From Ramazzottius varieornatus (lineage: Eukaryota > Tardigrada > Eutardigrada > Parachela > Ramazzottiidae): a DNA stretch of 64,000 nt. Below the pieces are notes generated by a model. It had not been told where the DNA came from. It did no database searches and worked only from the letters and a program-made list of their open reading frames with translations. How positions within the stretch are numbered: position 1 is the stretch's first letter; every line of letters starts with the position of its first letter. The stretch lies in NCBI GenBank assembly GCA_001949185.1, contig BDGG01000001.1:4704629-4768628 (forward strand), read 5' to 3'. The translations under genes were made by a program, and so were the position numbers. Positions 34,350 through 45,353 of the stretch are shown here, piece after piece.

Positions 34350-36232
34350 CTAGTAATATCCATCGACCGGAGGTCTGCTCTCACCCACAGGACTCATTCC
34401 GAGCCGCTTCATGTCGACCGCTACCTCACACAGATAGTCGAGCGCCTCGCACCTGTCACAACAGCACGAAAGCGGGGAAAGATCACTCTGACAGCCAACA
34501 CTAAAGTGTCAAGGTGGCTCGTCAACAACATGTTTGAAAAATAGCGAAACTTTCAGACCACCTGGCTATAGGAAACGCGCACTGTGTAAGTGGTCGGAGC
34601 CTAGCCATAAGAAGCAACCAGCGGCGGCGGCGGCGGCTAATCGGCAGACATGTGCCTCCTAACGCGAGGTGGTCTGAAAGTTTCGCTATACAGCAGACAT
34701 CCATAGTAGACAGCAAACTCACATCGCCTTGGCTTGCTGCCACGTGTCACCCCAAATGTACAGTCCATGGCGCCGTACTAGCACCGCTGTAAAAACGACG
34801 AAGTTCGATACACTGCAGTAAGATAAACTAGGCGAAAAAATGAGTGCGCGATAGTTTGGCAGCACTACTACAGCGGACATCGTTTCACCAAGTGGCGCAT
34901 GCATTCGGGTAATAACGCTGAAAACGTGCGCCACTTGGGAAAAAATCTTATCCAGTTTCTCTGCCGAGCTCTCCAAAACTTTTAATGATCATAAGCACAA
35001 AGACTTTTCATACCGCAGGCATCCGGATAATCGAGCATGGCCCTCCTCATACGATCCTGCACACAGCGGTGATTGGGTCGAGAAACCGACAAGTTACCAC
35101 ACGAGTAGCTTGCGTGATAGGTTACTGTGTACCTCGAGATTCCGTTCTTCTGTTGCGTTCTCAATGATGGGAAGAACCAGTTCCTCATCGTATCGATGAT
35201 ACTTCCCTGTCGTGTCCTTCTTGATACCCTTGATCATCTCTAGATGACTGACACGAAACTCCCGTCCGGGATAGAGGAGTGTTGCCAGTAGGACTTGCTT
35301 CGAGTGGGAATGGATGACTGCTCCCGCATCTGGAAGTATTTCTCATGGATAGACAAAAATTCCAACTCTGATAGATGACACTTAGAAAATGAAGTGGACA
35401 CTTACGTCGCATTTTGTACGCCAGCATGAAGAGAGGGGTACATTGGCTTTTCCGTAAGTTCTTGTGCGCAGCAGGAAGAAGGATATCGTTCCCACAGAGG
35501 TCTTGTACAAAAATGTCTTCCGGCTGTAAATAACCCTAAGACTGCCAGGATATCTACTACAAGAGAAGAAATCTTTGTTTCACATACTTACACGAATCTG
35601 TTCTTTTTGTACGGCGGATGGAGCGATGAAGATTTCTTGTCTGGAGAGCACAATTTTTCTGCTTGAGGAAGAGTTCGTGGTCCCAGTGGCGCAAAAGACG
35701 GAAACATCAATTAAAAAGACTTACTCGCTTTTTATGCTGACTCCGCCACCTGTCCCCTACAAAACATCGAAGCATAGTCTAATAGATATGATGTCCTGCA
35801 CAAGAACGCGGCCAGGACCCGGAATAGAATCTGATAACAAACTTCCGTGTTCCGAAACATTTTCCAAAGCGGAACGGAGTGGCCCGTAGTTTTTACTGCA
35901 GAACCGCTTGTCCCCCGTCAGAGGACTAGTGATTGTTTGAAACAAGAAATTTATCTTCCGAACTGCGATCTTCCTCCTGCAGCTTCGCTTGTGCCATGTT
36001 CGTATTCAAGCCGGTCGCCATCAAAGTTACCCGACTGTCGGGTAACATGTTACAAGCACCGTGAGCACGGAAACCGAGGATACAGCACAGGAAAATGATT
36101 CGTTATGCAGTTTACTGCTTGCGTACTCAGCTGACTTACAGTGCACCATCCCAACTTGTAGAACCGCCTGCACAGCTGTGTAATGAGAACCGTGGGATCC
36201 GTTTCCGCTGGCTGGTCATGAGCAGAAGACAT
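34350..36232 (-). CDS. APIP: methylthioribulose-1-phosphate dehydratase (APIP/MtnB)
   Basis: Methionine salvage enzyme: dehydrates 5-methylthioribulose-1-phosphate, a zinc-dependent step in the cytosol. Eight exons on the minus strand: 36140-36232, 35725-35756 (only 32 nt, encoding [10 protein letters not shown]), 35592-35640, 35406-35523, 35133-35329, 35014-35056, 34723-34786 and 34350-34452. They sum to 699 nt, 232 aa (human about 242). Motifs: [50 protein letters not shown] with the HxH zinc pair; [27 protein letters not shown] with the third His; [16 protein letters not shown]. It is complete and is the only intact copy. Two MITEs lie in its introns (34544-34686, 34853-34975). Confidence 0.93.
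34544..34686. mobile_element. 143-bp TA-flanked inverted-repeat element (APIP last intron)
   Basis: Ends GCGAAACTTTCAGACCACCT and AGGTGGTCTGAAAGTTTCGC are perfect complements over 20 bp, with TA outside both. A (GGC)n run lies inside. An eroded copy sits at the matching place in copy 1. Confidence 0.85.
34853..34975. mobile_element. GTGCGCCAC hairpin element, copy 3 (APIP intron)
   Basis: Inner arms CAAGTGGCGCA and GTGCGCCACTTG. The right outer arm CTGCCGAGCTC matches the family's outer word. The left outer arm is diverged. Confidence 0.7.
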
Positions 36233-37312
36233 CCTGGTTGAACTTAGATGCTAGTACGCCACAAAAGAAACGATTCACAGAATCACAGTTTTTACACTTC
36301 ACTGTTTTACTTTGCTGAAAAATCAACAACATTCAATCAACACCGAGGACGGCCCGCAGTCTGAGCACGGCCTGGACTCTGCCACCAGCATGTGCATTTA
36401 TGACAGGTGGCAGCATAAAATGACTAGGTGCCAATAGAAAATGGAAACTTGGCAGGTCGTGGGGCCCGACTTAATACGTAAGCATGACACGATGTACGAG
36501 AAGTCAGGTATTTTTCGCACTGCACTCTATTTTCGTACTCTCTATTTTCGGCTTCTCGCACTCATTGTACACGAAGTAAAAAGCAGTGTACTTCCATCAT
36601 TACTGCCAATCCCATAAACACCAAAAACAAAAAAAAGCTACGAATGTACGTACTGGAAAAGCTCTGACGATGCCGTGGATCGGCCAGGTTCGGGTCAAAT
36701 CCGAGCTACTCCAGTTGGTCGGCAACGGCTTCTTCTACGTAGTAGTCATTCACTCTTCGCTTTTCCATCCTACTACACGTGCGGACAGAGCATAAAAAAA
36801 CTTAAACTCTGGCAGAAAGAAAAGCTTCCAAAACACAGAAACAGCCCTGCCGAAGCACTAGAATCAAATTAGAGAACAAAACGCTCTTCTGTTGGGGGCG
36901 TGGCAGCAAAGCTCCATTTTCATTGGCATCAAGCTCCGCCCTTTGCACTTTTGGCCTTAACGGCTTGCCAAGTCTCCACATTCTAACAGCACCCACACAA
37001 ATGTTCTCCTGACACTGGGGACTGGGCGTTCTCTTTGCTCTTCATGGAGTATCCTAAAGACCCCGTACTTCCGGTTTAGAATCTCAAAACTTTCAGCCAT
37101 TCGTTCTAGTTTCCTTATCGCACCAAATTGAACCAAATTGAGCCTTTGGTACAGTTTAATATTTCTAACAACCTGATGTCGTAAAACGATCATTGCGAGC
37201 GAAAGTACTTTGGACGCATTCTTGTATGCACATACCACGTCTCTTTTTTGCAGTATAGTTACTCGTGGATGATCTTCCAGCTCCATGGGGATGAGCGGCT
37301 CCCATTCTAGTG
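36233..37312. other. APIP upstream region, present only in copy 2
   Basis: No supported gene. Absent from copy 1, where the sequence jumps from the APIP fossil to the region before the Ly6 gene. Confidence 0.4.
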
Positions 37313-37451
37313 AGCAATCTTATCGATGGGTCGGTGGATGGCGACAACAGGTCGTCATGCACGCGCCGTCCATGGATGGTTCCCGAGCAACATTAGTCCT
37401 CCGGTGCAACAGATGCATTGCGTTACGGCAAATAATGCTAGTTTAGACTAG

Positions 37452-37715
37452 TTTGTAATACAGAGTGATCTGTCACGAAATTTCGATTATTTTTTTGTAT
37501 ACGTTTTATTCAACTACGTCAACCCAACTCTGTACTATATCCACACCTAACTTTCTGTACCTTTGTTCTGGATATCCTCGGAACGTATTCGCAGTCGAGC
37601 CTGAAACACGAGAATTACCTACTTGATGCGCTTGTTTTGTAATACAGAGTGATCTGTCACAAAATTTCGATTTTTTTTGGTAATATGTTTCATGAACTAC
37701 GTCAACCTAATTCTG
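37452..37715 (+). repeat. local duplication in front of the broken Ly6 exon
   Basis: TTGTAATACAGAGTGATCTG followed by about 65 similar bases occurs at about 37452 and again, more diverged, at about 37637. Copy 1 has the sequence once, at about 21044. Confidence 0.7.
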
Positions 37716-37747
37716 TAGTACCGGTACTTAGCACCAGCACCGTCACT

Positions 37748-38052
37748 ATGCAAACCATACACAGCCTGCCCCGCATGAGGCTTTCGAAGACGTGGATGCT
37801 CTGGTTCCTATGTGGAATTTTGGGACAGGTACCAGCCGCCCGAAGTTGGCAGTGCAATCTGTGCGATGGAGCAGCGGATAAATTTTGGACCGATCACCGG
37901 CGGTGACTGTATTACGGGTAGTGGCTCTCTTGCTCAAAACGTTGAACGCATGACTTGCGAAAACAGTAAGGCCGTGCAAGAACTGATGCAACGCCCAGAC
38001 TTAAGAAGCGCCCGTCATGGCTGCACTACCACTTAGACCCAAACGACAGATT
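37748..38052 (+). pseudogene. first exon of the Ly6 gene, duplicated and broken
   Basis: Copies the signal peptide and first CxxC of the Ly6 gene (MRLSKTWMLWFLCGILGQV, QCNLCDG). One extra T in the run before GGACCGATCACC (near 37885) shifts the frame, and a TAG replaces the Trp codon of TTWTQTTDS near 38035. No following Ly6 exon is present. Not translatable into a Ly6 domain. Confidence 0.85.
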
Positions 38053-38338
38053 CACAACGTAAAATATTGCAAGGAATTTTCACGAATTCCCTTTTGGAAG
38101 TCCAAAAGACAACTCTGTAAGCTCTGTTTGATCTACCGATGGGTGGTACTTTTAGCCTCCTGGCCAACCCATCCAACATTTTTTATGGATTCTTTTACAG
38201 CCATAGTTCTTAGTTCGCGAGGCGGGTCAACTTGACCGTTTTAGAAATTTAAGATCAGCTCTCGATCATCCTGCTACGGGGGAAGATCAACTGATAGGAT
38301 TTCTGATCCTCGGTATGTCCTCTGTATGTCCCACACAG

Positions 38339-38550
38339 TCGTACGCGTGAATCCGTCTCGGGTAGTGAGCACGCGGCAGACCAGCCGATCAACGGTCAGC
38401 TTCCATCATCAACGTCAAATTCTATTCATTCCATTCAATCTGGATGTTGGTCAAAGTGGCGAGACCACTGCTGCCACCGGGAAAGCAGGAAGAGAATATG
38501 GCTCCGCAGCGTTGTTTGTCTTTGCAGTCTTTTACATTTTCTATCAGTAA
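38339..38550 (+). other. possible orphaned terminal exon with GPI-anchor-like tail
   Basis: After an acceptor-like CCACACAG there is an open frame ending in small residues (AATGKAGREYGS) and then AALFVFAVFYIFYQ and a stop. This is the layout of a GPI-attachment signal: small omega-site residues, short spacer, hydrophobic end. It lies just beyond the right edge of the duplicated block. The long Ly6 gene upstream lacks such a tail. Linking the two is inference. Confidence 0.35.
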
Positions 38551-38856
38551 CGTGCTTGCTTCCTTTTTCCACTCCTAATTTCCACATTCTCCAGTGCCTC
38601 CATGTGCATGATCCTAAAGAACGCAATACACACGTTTCCAGAGCAAACGTACATCTCGGGAATAAAGTGCCCCCACACTGACATTTTTTTACACTGTACG
38701 ATCGGAGGTTGACCGCAGAGTATTGATCGTTTGATTGATCGTGGCCTGTAGTTTTGAGTTAATCAAGACCGGTTGTGGGTTATTTTCATCTCTCAGATTT
38801 TCTCCCCAAACTTCTTTCATCCACGTGGGCTAGAGATTATTGTCGAATACACAACA

Positions 38857-39893
38857 ATGTATTCTCGATCTGGCTCAGACGCCAGAAGTATAGAGTGGTT
38901 GGACGATGACTCTGGGACGTCTTCCTTGTTCGACTCGTCAGGATCACAAACGAGCCGGCACTCGCAGATGCCCGCCATGGCCACCAAGGTGCTGATCAAC
39001 CACCTTCCGCCGTTCTGCCGGGAGCGTGATGTTGGCTTCCTCTTCCATACGTAGGCGCGTCACGGACTCGAGAGCTGCCGAGTGGTGATTGACCATGACA
39101 CGGGTAAGCTCCAAAAGAAGCAGGAAGTTAATCAAGCAATCAAAAGTCAGACCATTAGACTCTTGATCGGTTGATCGGGTTTAATCAGACAAAGAATACG
39201 TTCAGCGTTTGCTGATCCAAGCAGGAAGTTGGTCTGACAGAGTTGCTCGAATTTGCAGGAGAGTCCAGGAGATACGGTTTCGTGGACGTTGAAGATGCTG
39301 AGGATGCTAAGACGTCGTTCGAAATGATTTCCGGTCTAAGCGTTATGGACTCGGTTTTGCAGGTATATGTACAGTCCATCGAAACTTCTTGTTTCATTCA
39401 TTCTTTTTATCGCTGGTTTTCAGGTCTTTTAACACCTTTGAGTACTCGTGGCCTCTGCATTTATTTGCAACTGCAAATCATGTTTGCAGGTCTCGTATGC
39501 GCATCCTTCGTTCAAAGCTAAAACCTTGTACGTCCGAGACTTTCCCGGTTATTGGAAAGAGAATGGGCTGGCCTTGTTCTTCCGGAAGTTCGGTCCGATT
39601 GTCACCACCAAAGTGCCGTATGACCCGATGACCGGTAAGGAAAACCCGCTGATACTTCCGCAACTTGAGAACGTTACATCCACCATGTGATCCGCTTTAC
39701 AGGGGATAGCCGGAAGCTGGGGTTTGTCGGCTTCCAGTGCAGGCAGGACGCCGAAAAGGCATTAGCAGCCACCCACATGCGTGTCCCGTTCCCGCGCGAA
39801 CTCGGGATGGGCTTGGCTCAAATGCCTCTGGTTGTCCAGCTCGCAAGAAGCAGCATGGCGGACCAGGGATACAAAAAGAATGTCTCATCCTGA
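38857..39893 (+). CDS. ELAV/Hu-like RNA-binding protein with two RRMs, in-frame TAG in RRM1
   Basis: RNA-binding protein of the ELAV/Hu type. RRM1 has RNP2 KVLINHLPP and RNP1 SRRYGFVDV. The linker QVSYAHPSF matches the KVSYARPS linker of Hu proteins. RRM2 has RNP2 TLYVRDFP, FRKFGPIVTTKV and RNP1 SRKLGFVGF. Exons: 38857 to about 39102, 39258-39363, 39490-39633 and 39702-39893, with GT-AG introns that keep frame. The third RRM of Hu proteins is absent. A TAG (39052-39054) interrupts LFHT-stop-ARHGLESCR in RRM1, where a Tyr-like codon is expected. Everything after it remains conserved and open. It could be a young pseudogene, an assembly error or a read-through stop. Confidence 0.7.
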
Positions 39894-40281
39894 AGCCACA
39901 GAAGTTTGGTGGAAGTAGCAGTCCACCTATTTGACATTGTACGGTTAGACAGGCTTTGGTAGTTTTGGTTCGTTGGTATTTACTTTGGTTCTTACTCAGC
40001 TCAGTTTTTAGCATTTTACTTGACTGTTACCATTGACATTTCTTGACAGTGCGCGTTTTTCAGTTCACGTTGAGCTTGGTTAGCTGTTACGGTAGTCTGT
40101 ACGTCCTCTCATGTCTTCAGTTCAATTATAACATAAACTCACAGGCGTGATCATGATTATGATTTTTAGTACAGTATTATTCGCTCACATCAATGAACCA
40201 AAAACTTCCTTGTTCGAGCACGTTAGCGGTCATGGCGACCATCAGGTAGTCGCTGTAACCGAGGCTGGAGCAGCCATCCTG
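39894..40281. other. convergent intergenic gap
   Basis: Between the ELAV-like gene (+) and the actinoporin-like gene (-). AT-rich; no gene or clear repeat seen. Confidence 0.4.
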
Positions 40282-40988
40282 TCATTTACTCTTGACATCC
40301 AGGGTGATCAAGGCTTTGTGAGTCTGACCCATGGTCAGCGTTATCTCCAAGTCTTCAGTAGAGAAAACCAGCGGGTTCACGTCCCTGGAAGAGGTCGCAA
40401 GAAAATTGTTAGTACTCACTACGCAAACGTGAAAACAATATCCAGCTGAGGAAGTTGGCCAAGGCGCAAAAACATTTACTTGTAGAATTCTTTGCGGCGA
40501 AACCACGATTCGGTGCCTTTGTACATTTCGTTGAAAGTCTGTGGACTGATCAGGTTGGCATATTGGTCCTCCATGGTTCCTATGGCAAGCCAGTTCGCAT
40601 GGAAGTCAAAGCTGTATGGCGCACTCCACATCAGTACGATCCTCTTCCCCAATCCATCAAGCTTCCACGACACTACGCCGCACGACCCTGAAATCAAAGC
40701 CCAGTTTCGACCAGAGGTTAGCCCATCGAACAGCAAGATAGAGCGGAACGTACCGGTTGCAGTATGGTCGGTCTTGTGCATGGACATGACTTCCCGGGTA
40801 CCTGCTTGGATATCCCCCGCTTGCAGCTGGATCTTGCCGGCATCAACGAAAGTGATGGGTTGAACCATAGGGTACTTCGTATGGTTGCGAACTTCCAGGA
40901 CGACTCCAACACGGTGAGTGATACTGTCCAGTATTTCTTGCGAGTTCTTGCCGCTCAGGGTCGTACCTGCACTCAAAGATGAAGCCAT
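40282..40988 (-). CDS. actinoporin-like (sea anemone cytolysin family) protein
   Basis: Two exons (40480-40988 and 40282-40384, minus strand) join in frame to 612 nt, 203 aa, the usual length of actinoporin-like proteins (about 175-210). Visible family traits: an N-terminal region with VGVVLEVRN, a central GSCGVVSWKLDG, then MWSAPYSFDFHANWLAIG. The last corresponds to the SxPYDYNWYSNW membrane-binding patch of actinoporins (Pro-Tyr and Asn-Trp kept, several aromatics changed). A final strand pattern follows (TMGQTHKALITLDV). No signal peptide is visible, unlike venom actinoporins. That fits the cytosolic or non-venom homologues known from molluscs, fish and mosses. Whether it forms pores is unknown; loss of some aromatic lipid-binding residues argues for caution. 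Confidence 0.65.
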
Positions 40989-41528
40989 CTTTGTGCTGAG
41001 AGCTCTTTCAAGTCGGACCCAAGAAAACTACCGCTCTCCGGTTTACCGCAACTTTTTAGGAACGAAATATTACTGACAAACTTTCTGATTAAACCAGCCT
41101 GCGAAAAGGCGATCGAGGTTCGCGCAGGCACTTTGTAGCTCACATCCAGACCCTTATTCTTGTCAGCATACATAAAGTTGGCCGGGAGTCAACGTGACTG
41201 ATGGCGCTTGTAAAAAGAGCCGCTTTGATAGGTAAACAGAAAAACCATGCATGCAAGTGCGATTAACGCTCTCTGCCGGAAATAGTCATGACCAACCAAG
41301 TGATCCATCATGAAAGACAATTAAAGCCATGCAGCGAGACGCAAAATCTGCCGTTTCAGCATGCTTGGAAAACTTCAGTTTTACGACACTCAAAAAGCGG
41401 ACCGCGCACCGAGCAAGCATGTCGTGACAGTCAGAAGGGCGGAAAGGGACGAAGAGACAGGACATCAAACCTGGGATCACACTCAACGAGCAAAAGAACA
41501 ACAAAGGGAAGCGCAAATACACTGATAA
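40989..41528. other. intergenic gap, actinoporin-like 5' side to ClpX 3' end
   Basis: No supported feature. It should hold the promoter of the actinoporin-like gene and the ClpX 3' UTR. Confidence 0.4.
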
Positions 41529-44099
41529 TCAGGAGCTATCATCGCTTTGCGACACATTTCGTGACGAACCCTGATCGGAGCTACCAGACTGACCAGCCTG
41601 CGCTTTAGCCTTCTCACGGATGTACTGCACTGGCTTGTGTCCGAGGATAGCGTCCTTGTCGATCTGGATCTTCTTGATCGTCGAGCCGGGAGATTCAAAC
41701 ATGGCGTCGAGAAGCACGCTCTCAAGGATCGATCTCAAGCCACGAGCACCTGTCCTCCTGGCTAAAGCCTTCTCAGCGACTGCCACGATCGCGTCTTGAG
41801 AAAACTCAAGCTCCACCTATAATGGAAAACGCAACACATCACAGCGACATGTCGTCTAAACGTGGGCAAATGAATTGACAGATTATCATGTCAAGCGACG
41901 CACGTCTTCCTTATCACTGGCTGGAAGAGTGCGCCACCTGAAAAACGATCTGGTTCAAGTCATTTGCTCACGTCCCGTTACAGTGCACTACCTTGTCCAT
42001 TTCGAAGAGCTTCTTGTACTGCGGTATCACAGCGTTCTTTGGTTCCGTCAATATTTGGACAAGCTGCAAAAAAATGTCAGTCACCAAATGAGGGTAGGAA
42101 AATATTGAACAGCGAATATCCTACCATGTCCAAAGAGAGGTTGTGGAAAGGAACGACGATCGGAAGGCGACCGATGAATTCAGGGATCATGCCAAAGTCC
42201 ACCAGATCAGCAGACTCTACGCTTTCCACCAAGTTATCCTTCACCTTGTTCTCCGCTGCTGCCAACGCGGCTTGCTTGCTGTGATAGCTCGGGAAATTCA
42301 CTGACGGAATGGTCTGCGACAACTCTGGTGCAGCGAGTTGTTTCAGGGATATACGCTCCGAGCCCTTGAAGTTTCCCGGCGTCCGACTGAAGAAGCCCAG
42401 ATTCTATAATTTCCAATAAAATGAATTTATTTAGACGTTCAAAAAGTTCAAGAATTTATAGCTGGAATATACCTTTTCGGTACTCCTCTTCGCAACAATG
42501 CGGTCCAGTCCAGTGAAGGCACCCGATGCAATGAACAGAATATTCGTCGTATCAACGGGTACCGGAAGTTTCCTCCCATTGGACGAATACTGCACGTTCA
42601 CGGTTGTTCCTTCGAGTAACTTGAGTAGACCCTAAAATCACAAGACCAAAATATAAAAGAGACGGAAAAAATAGATCACGAAGATCTGTTTACTCACCTG
42701 TTGAACTCCTTCGCCGCCAACATCTCGAATTTGCTGGTTGGAAATAGCCGCGCTAATCTTATCGACCTCATCCAAGAAAACGATGCCTTGTTCAGCGTGC
42801 TGCACATCCCCGTCAGCATTGACCAGTAGCTTCCCGATTATGGACTCGATATCTTCACCCACGTAGCCTGCTTGTGTCAGCGTCGTGCAATCACAGATGG
42901 CGATGGGCACATCGAGACACTTTGCGATGGTCTGTGCGAGAAGGGTCTTTCCGGAGCCTGTCGGGCCTAACATGAGTATGTTGGATTTTTCCAATCGAAT
43001 GTCCTCCTCTTCCTCGTTCTCTTCCAGCTGCAGGGAACCATAAGTTCTCCCGCCGCCGGAAGAACCCACGTGGCCGTGTGGCGAGCTGTCGATCTGCTGC
43101 CCTAAAGGACCCATTGCGCCGAAGTGACCGGCATTGGGGAAACCTGTAATGTATCGACGGCTCACAATAAGTTACCGACAGATTCCACTGATGTTTCAAC
43201 AACGGTACTAAAACGATTATAAGGCTTGCTGTGGAACTTAAACAGTACCGAGTAGAGATATGCCATTTGAATCGGGTGGTCCGCCAAATTGACCGCCGAA
43301 GCCTCTCGACTGTCGCGATCTTTCTTTCTCGGGTATGCTTTTCGACAGTCTTTTATAGTGGTTGTAGACAGCAACGGACAGGACCTTCTTGGCCCGATTT
43401 TGACCAACGACATGCTTGTTCAAGAACTCGTAAATCTGAGAAGGAAACCCACTTTGATAAGCTGAAAGAGCCTATATAGTGAGGTACAGGGTCTACATAC
43501 CAGTTTGGGCGGCGGAGGAACCTTCCGGTGCTGCCGAGATGGACGCGAGGCCTCAAAAGGCGAAGGGCCAGTTGCTTCTGATTTGTTGAGCAGGAGGAAA
43601 AGATGGTGACAGGTTTTGCAGCTAGCGAATTTCGGTGAAGCTAAACCGCAAAAGAGCAGATTCGAAGATGAACCGCATGTAGAAAATAACCGAAACGTTG
43701 TTGGTGGAAAAGTGGTTGTGTACAAAGAATGGAAAGGCGGTGAATCTTTGAAAATTTTAAATGGACCAACGAGTTCAAAGCTTTTTGTTCACTTACCAAC
43801 TGAAGTGTCGATAAGAGTACAGTTGCTGCCACAGCGCGGACATTTCCAGGTGGTGTCCTTACTCCCTCCGCCGCGACTGCCACTTCCGCTCCTGCCATTA
43901 TGGTTACTCGGCCGCTGTTCTCCCGATCCCATACCGCTCATGGAAGCGTCATTTCCCCCCTTCGAATGAACGTCGCTACCTTCATCTCTTGAGCTATCTC
44001 CCCCAGATGATCCTCTCATCTCCACCGCAGAAACTGTTCGAAAAGCAACAGGTGGCGCCACGACTGACTGTCGTAGCGGATGGTGCAAAACTGCAGAGC
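41529..44099 (-). CDS. CLPX: mitochondrial ClpX, AAA+ unfoldase (5' exon not identified)
   Basis: ATP-dependent unfoldase of the mitochondrial matrix ClpXP protease; also activates ALAS for heme synthesis in other animals. Minus-strand exons encode, in order: a Gly/Ser-rich leader; a split zinc-binding domain (CPRCGSNC and CKTCHHLF); [20 protein letters not shown]; Walker A GPTGSGKT; pore loop GYVGEDIES; Walker [81 protein letters not shown]. The tail is short and Ser-rich. The upstream-most exon begins after an acceptor (TTTAG) and has no ATG. A further exon with start codon and targeting sequence is therefore expected upstream of 44100. All catalytic motifs are intact. Confidence 0.95.
41927..41985. 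mobile_element. GTGCGCCAC hairpin element, half copy (ClpX intron)
   Basis: Only the right inner arm GTGCGCCACCTG and following sequence are recognisable. Confidence 0.45.
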
Positions 44100-45353
44100 C
44101 TAAAGTCACAACGCTGATAACCGACTTTTCCAGCTAACTCAGAATGACTAGATTGGAATACTCATTCTCACACCATCAAAGCTCTGTTTCACGGAGGTAA
44201 AATTTCTGGTCGAAGGTCTCGTTTTCTCTGATAGAACAGGGTCGAGTAACATAGTCCATTTTCCGAAGAATCGCGGAGCCCAAATAGCCGGTGTCCGTCG
44301 CATACATTGACGGACCGGTAGCATGCTGTGAATTCTGCTTCTCTATCAAATGTGGGAAATACTACAGGACAAACACCATGGCTCAACCTGCTACCGCATG
44401 ATGTGACGCCGGAACAAAGGGTTTGCAGAGTTGTTCAAGCGAACTGAAGGTGACATTGTTGAGTAACTACGGCTTGTTCATCTCTAGCGCACGGACCCAT
44501 AGTCTTGCCCTTTTTCTACGCATGTTCTTAGCAACTCTCTTTCGCCAGCACATAATTTGGCTTCCCATTTTTATCATTAGGGACTCATTCAGGGTGAACA
44601 AGCGTGTTTGTGGAATGCAGACTTCCTAAGTAATGATTACAGATCAGTGCATCACATTTCCGCCGCACAGATTCTGACGATGAAACAGCCAACGTTCGCT
44701 TTAGCTTTCCGAGCCGAGTATCTATGAGTATACTTCAAGAACACAAAAATGTGACAGTGTCAGGAGTGCACCGTAACACGTGGCATCGTAAACTGGTAAA
44801 CTTGCGTAGCGTACAGTGCGCAGAGTTCGCCGATTGCTCATACAGAAACTGTCTCGTGGCCTCGTGCCAGGCACCGTCAGCAACTTCCCCGATACAAGTG
44901 ACCTCTTATGAGAAACTGTTTATCTAAAAAGAAGCAAACGTCCATGATAGTGCGGCCACTTAGATCGGCTTTGCGTGTTGATCTAACGGGGTAGGTCCAC
45001 TTATATTTGATAGTTTGAGGCAAGTCCATCAGGTACCGGTAAAAGAGGACATTCGGATACCTTACCGGTACCGATGCACCCGTCTGACACAGGCTATTCC
45101 CGCAAATATACCGGCATGAGTAACGCTGAAGACATGTTCTTTCCTAAGCAAACACCTCTCCGTATAAAACGCTAATCGATCCAAGTACCGACCACTCACA
45201 ACTTCTTCGAGCGGAAATCTACCAACTTCCAGCTCGTAGCGACACCAACTGCCAGGAAGCTTTTCCAAAGTGGTTACTCTCTATGCGTAGCTCTGAAGTT
45301 TCAGCAGCACCTTCTGGCCTGACCGAAGGTAATTTCCCTGTTCCCTTTTGTCC
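44100..45353. other. gap between ClpX and the next gene (divergent)
   Basis: Should contain the ClpX first exon and two divergent promoters. Several palindromic ACCGGT-type words (GGTACCGGTA, TTACCGGTACCG) cluster at 45033-45075. No gene could be supported. Confidence 0.35.

Larger units (their letters stand above)
31826..38105. repeat. segmental duplication, copy 2 (right)
   Basis: Begins at the last base of the Ly6 stop codon (31826) and matches copy 1 from 13003 onward. It differs by two MITE insertions in the acetyltransferase, loss of 5.7 kb holding the PCP4-like and AMP deaminase genes (junction about 34029), retention of the 5' part of APIP, and a local 80-bp duplication near 37452/37637. 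Similarity fades at about 38105-38130. Confidence 0.93.

Noticed and set aside
37748-38052. Second functional Ly6 gene
   Set aside because: One-base frameshift, a nonsense codon and no following Ly6 exons.
13003-38105. Duplication as a purely technical assembly repeat
   Set aside because: The copies differ by clean insertions with target duplications, a 5.7-kb deletion and coding changes, which an assembly echo would not show. Haplotype mis-joining is still possible and is listed as a test.
38857-39054. TAG in the ELAV-like gene as a selenocysteine or other recoding codon
   Set aside because: Selenocysteine uses TGA, and no special structure was seen; error, pseudogene or read-through are simpler.
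40282-40988. Venom toxin gene
   Set aside because: No signal peptide and altered membrane-patch residues. Family membership does not show toxicity.
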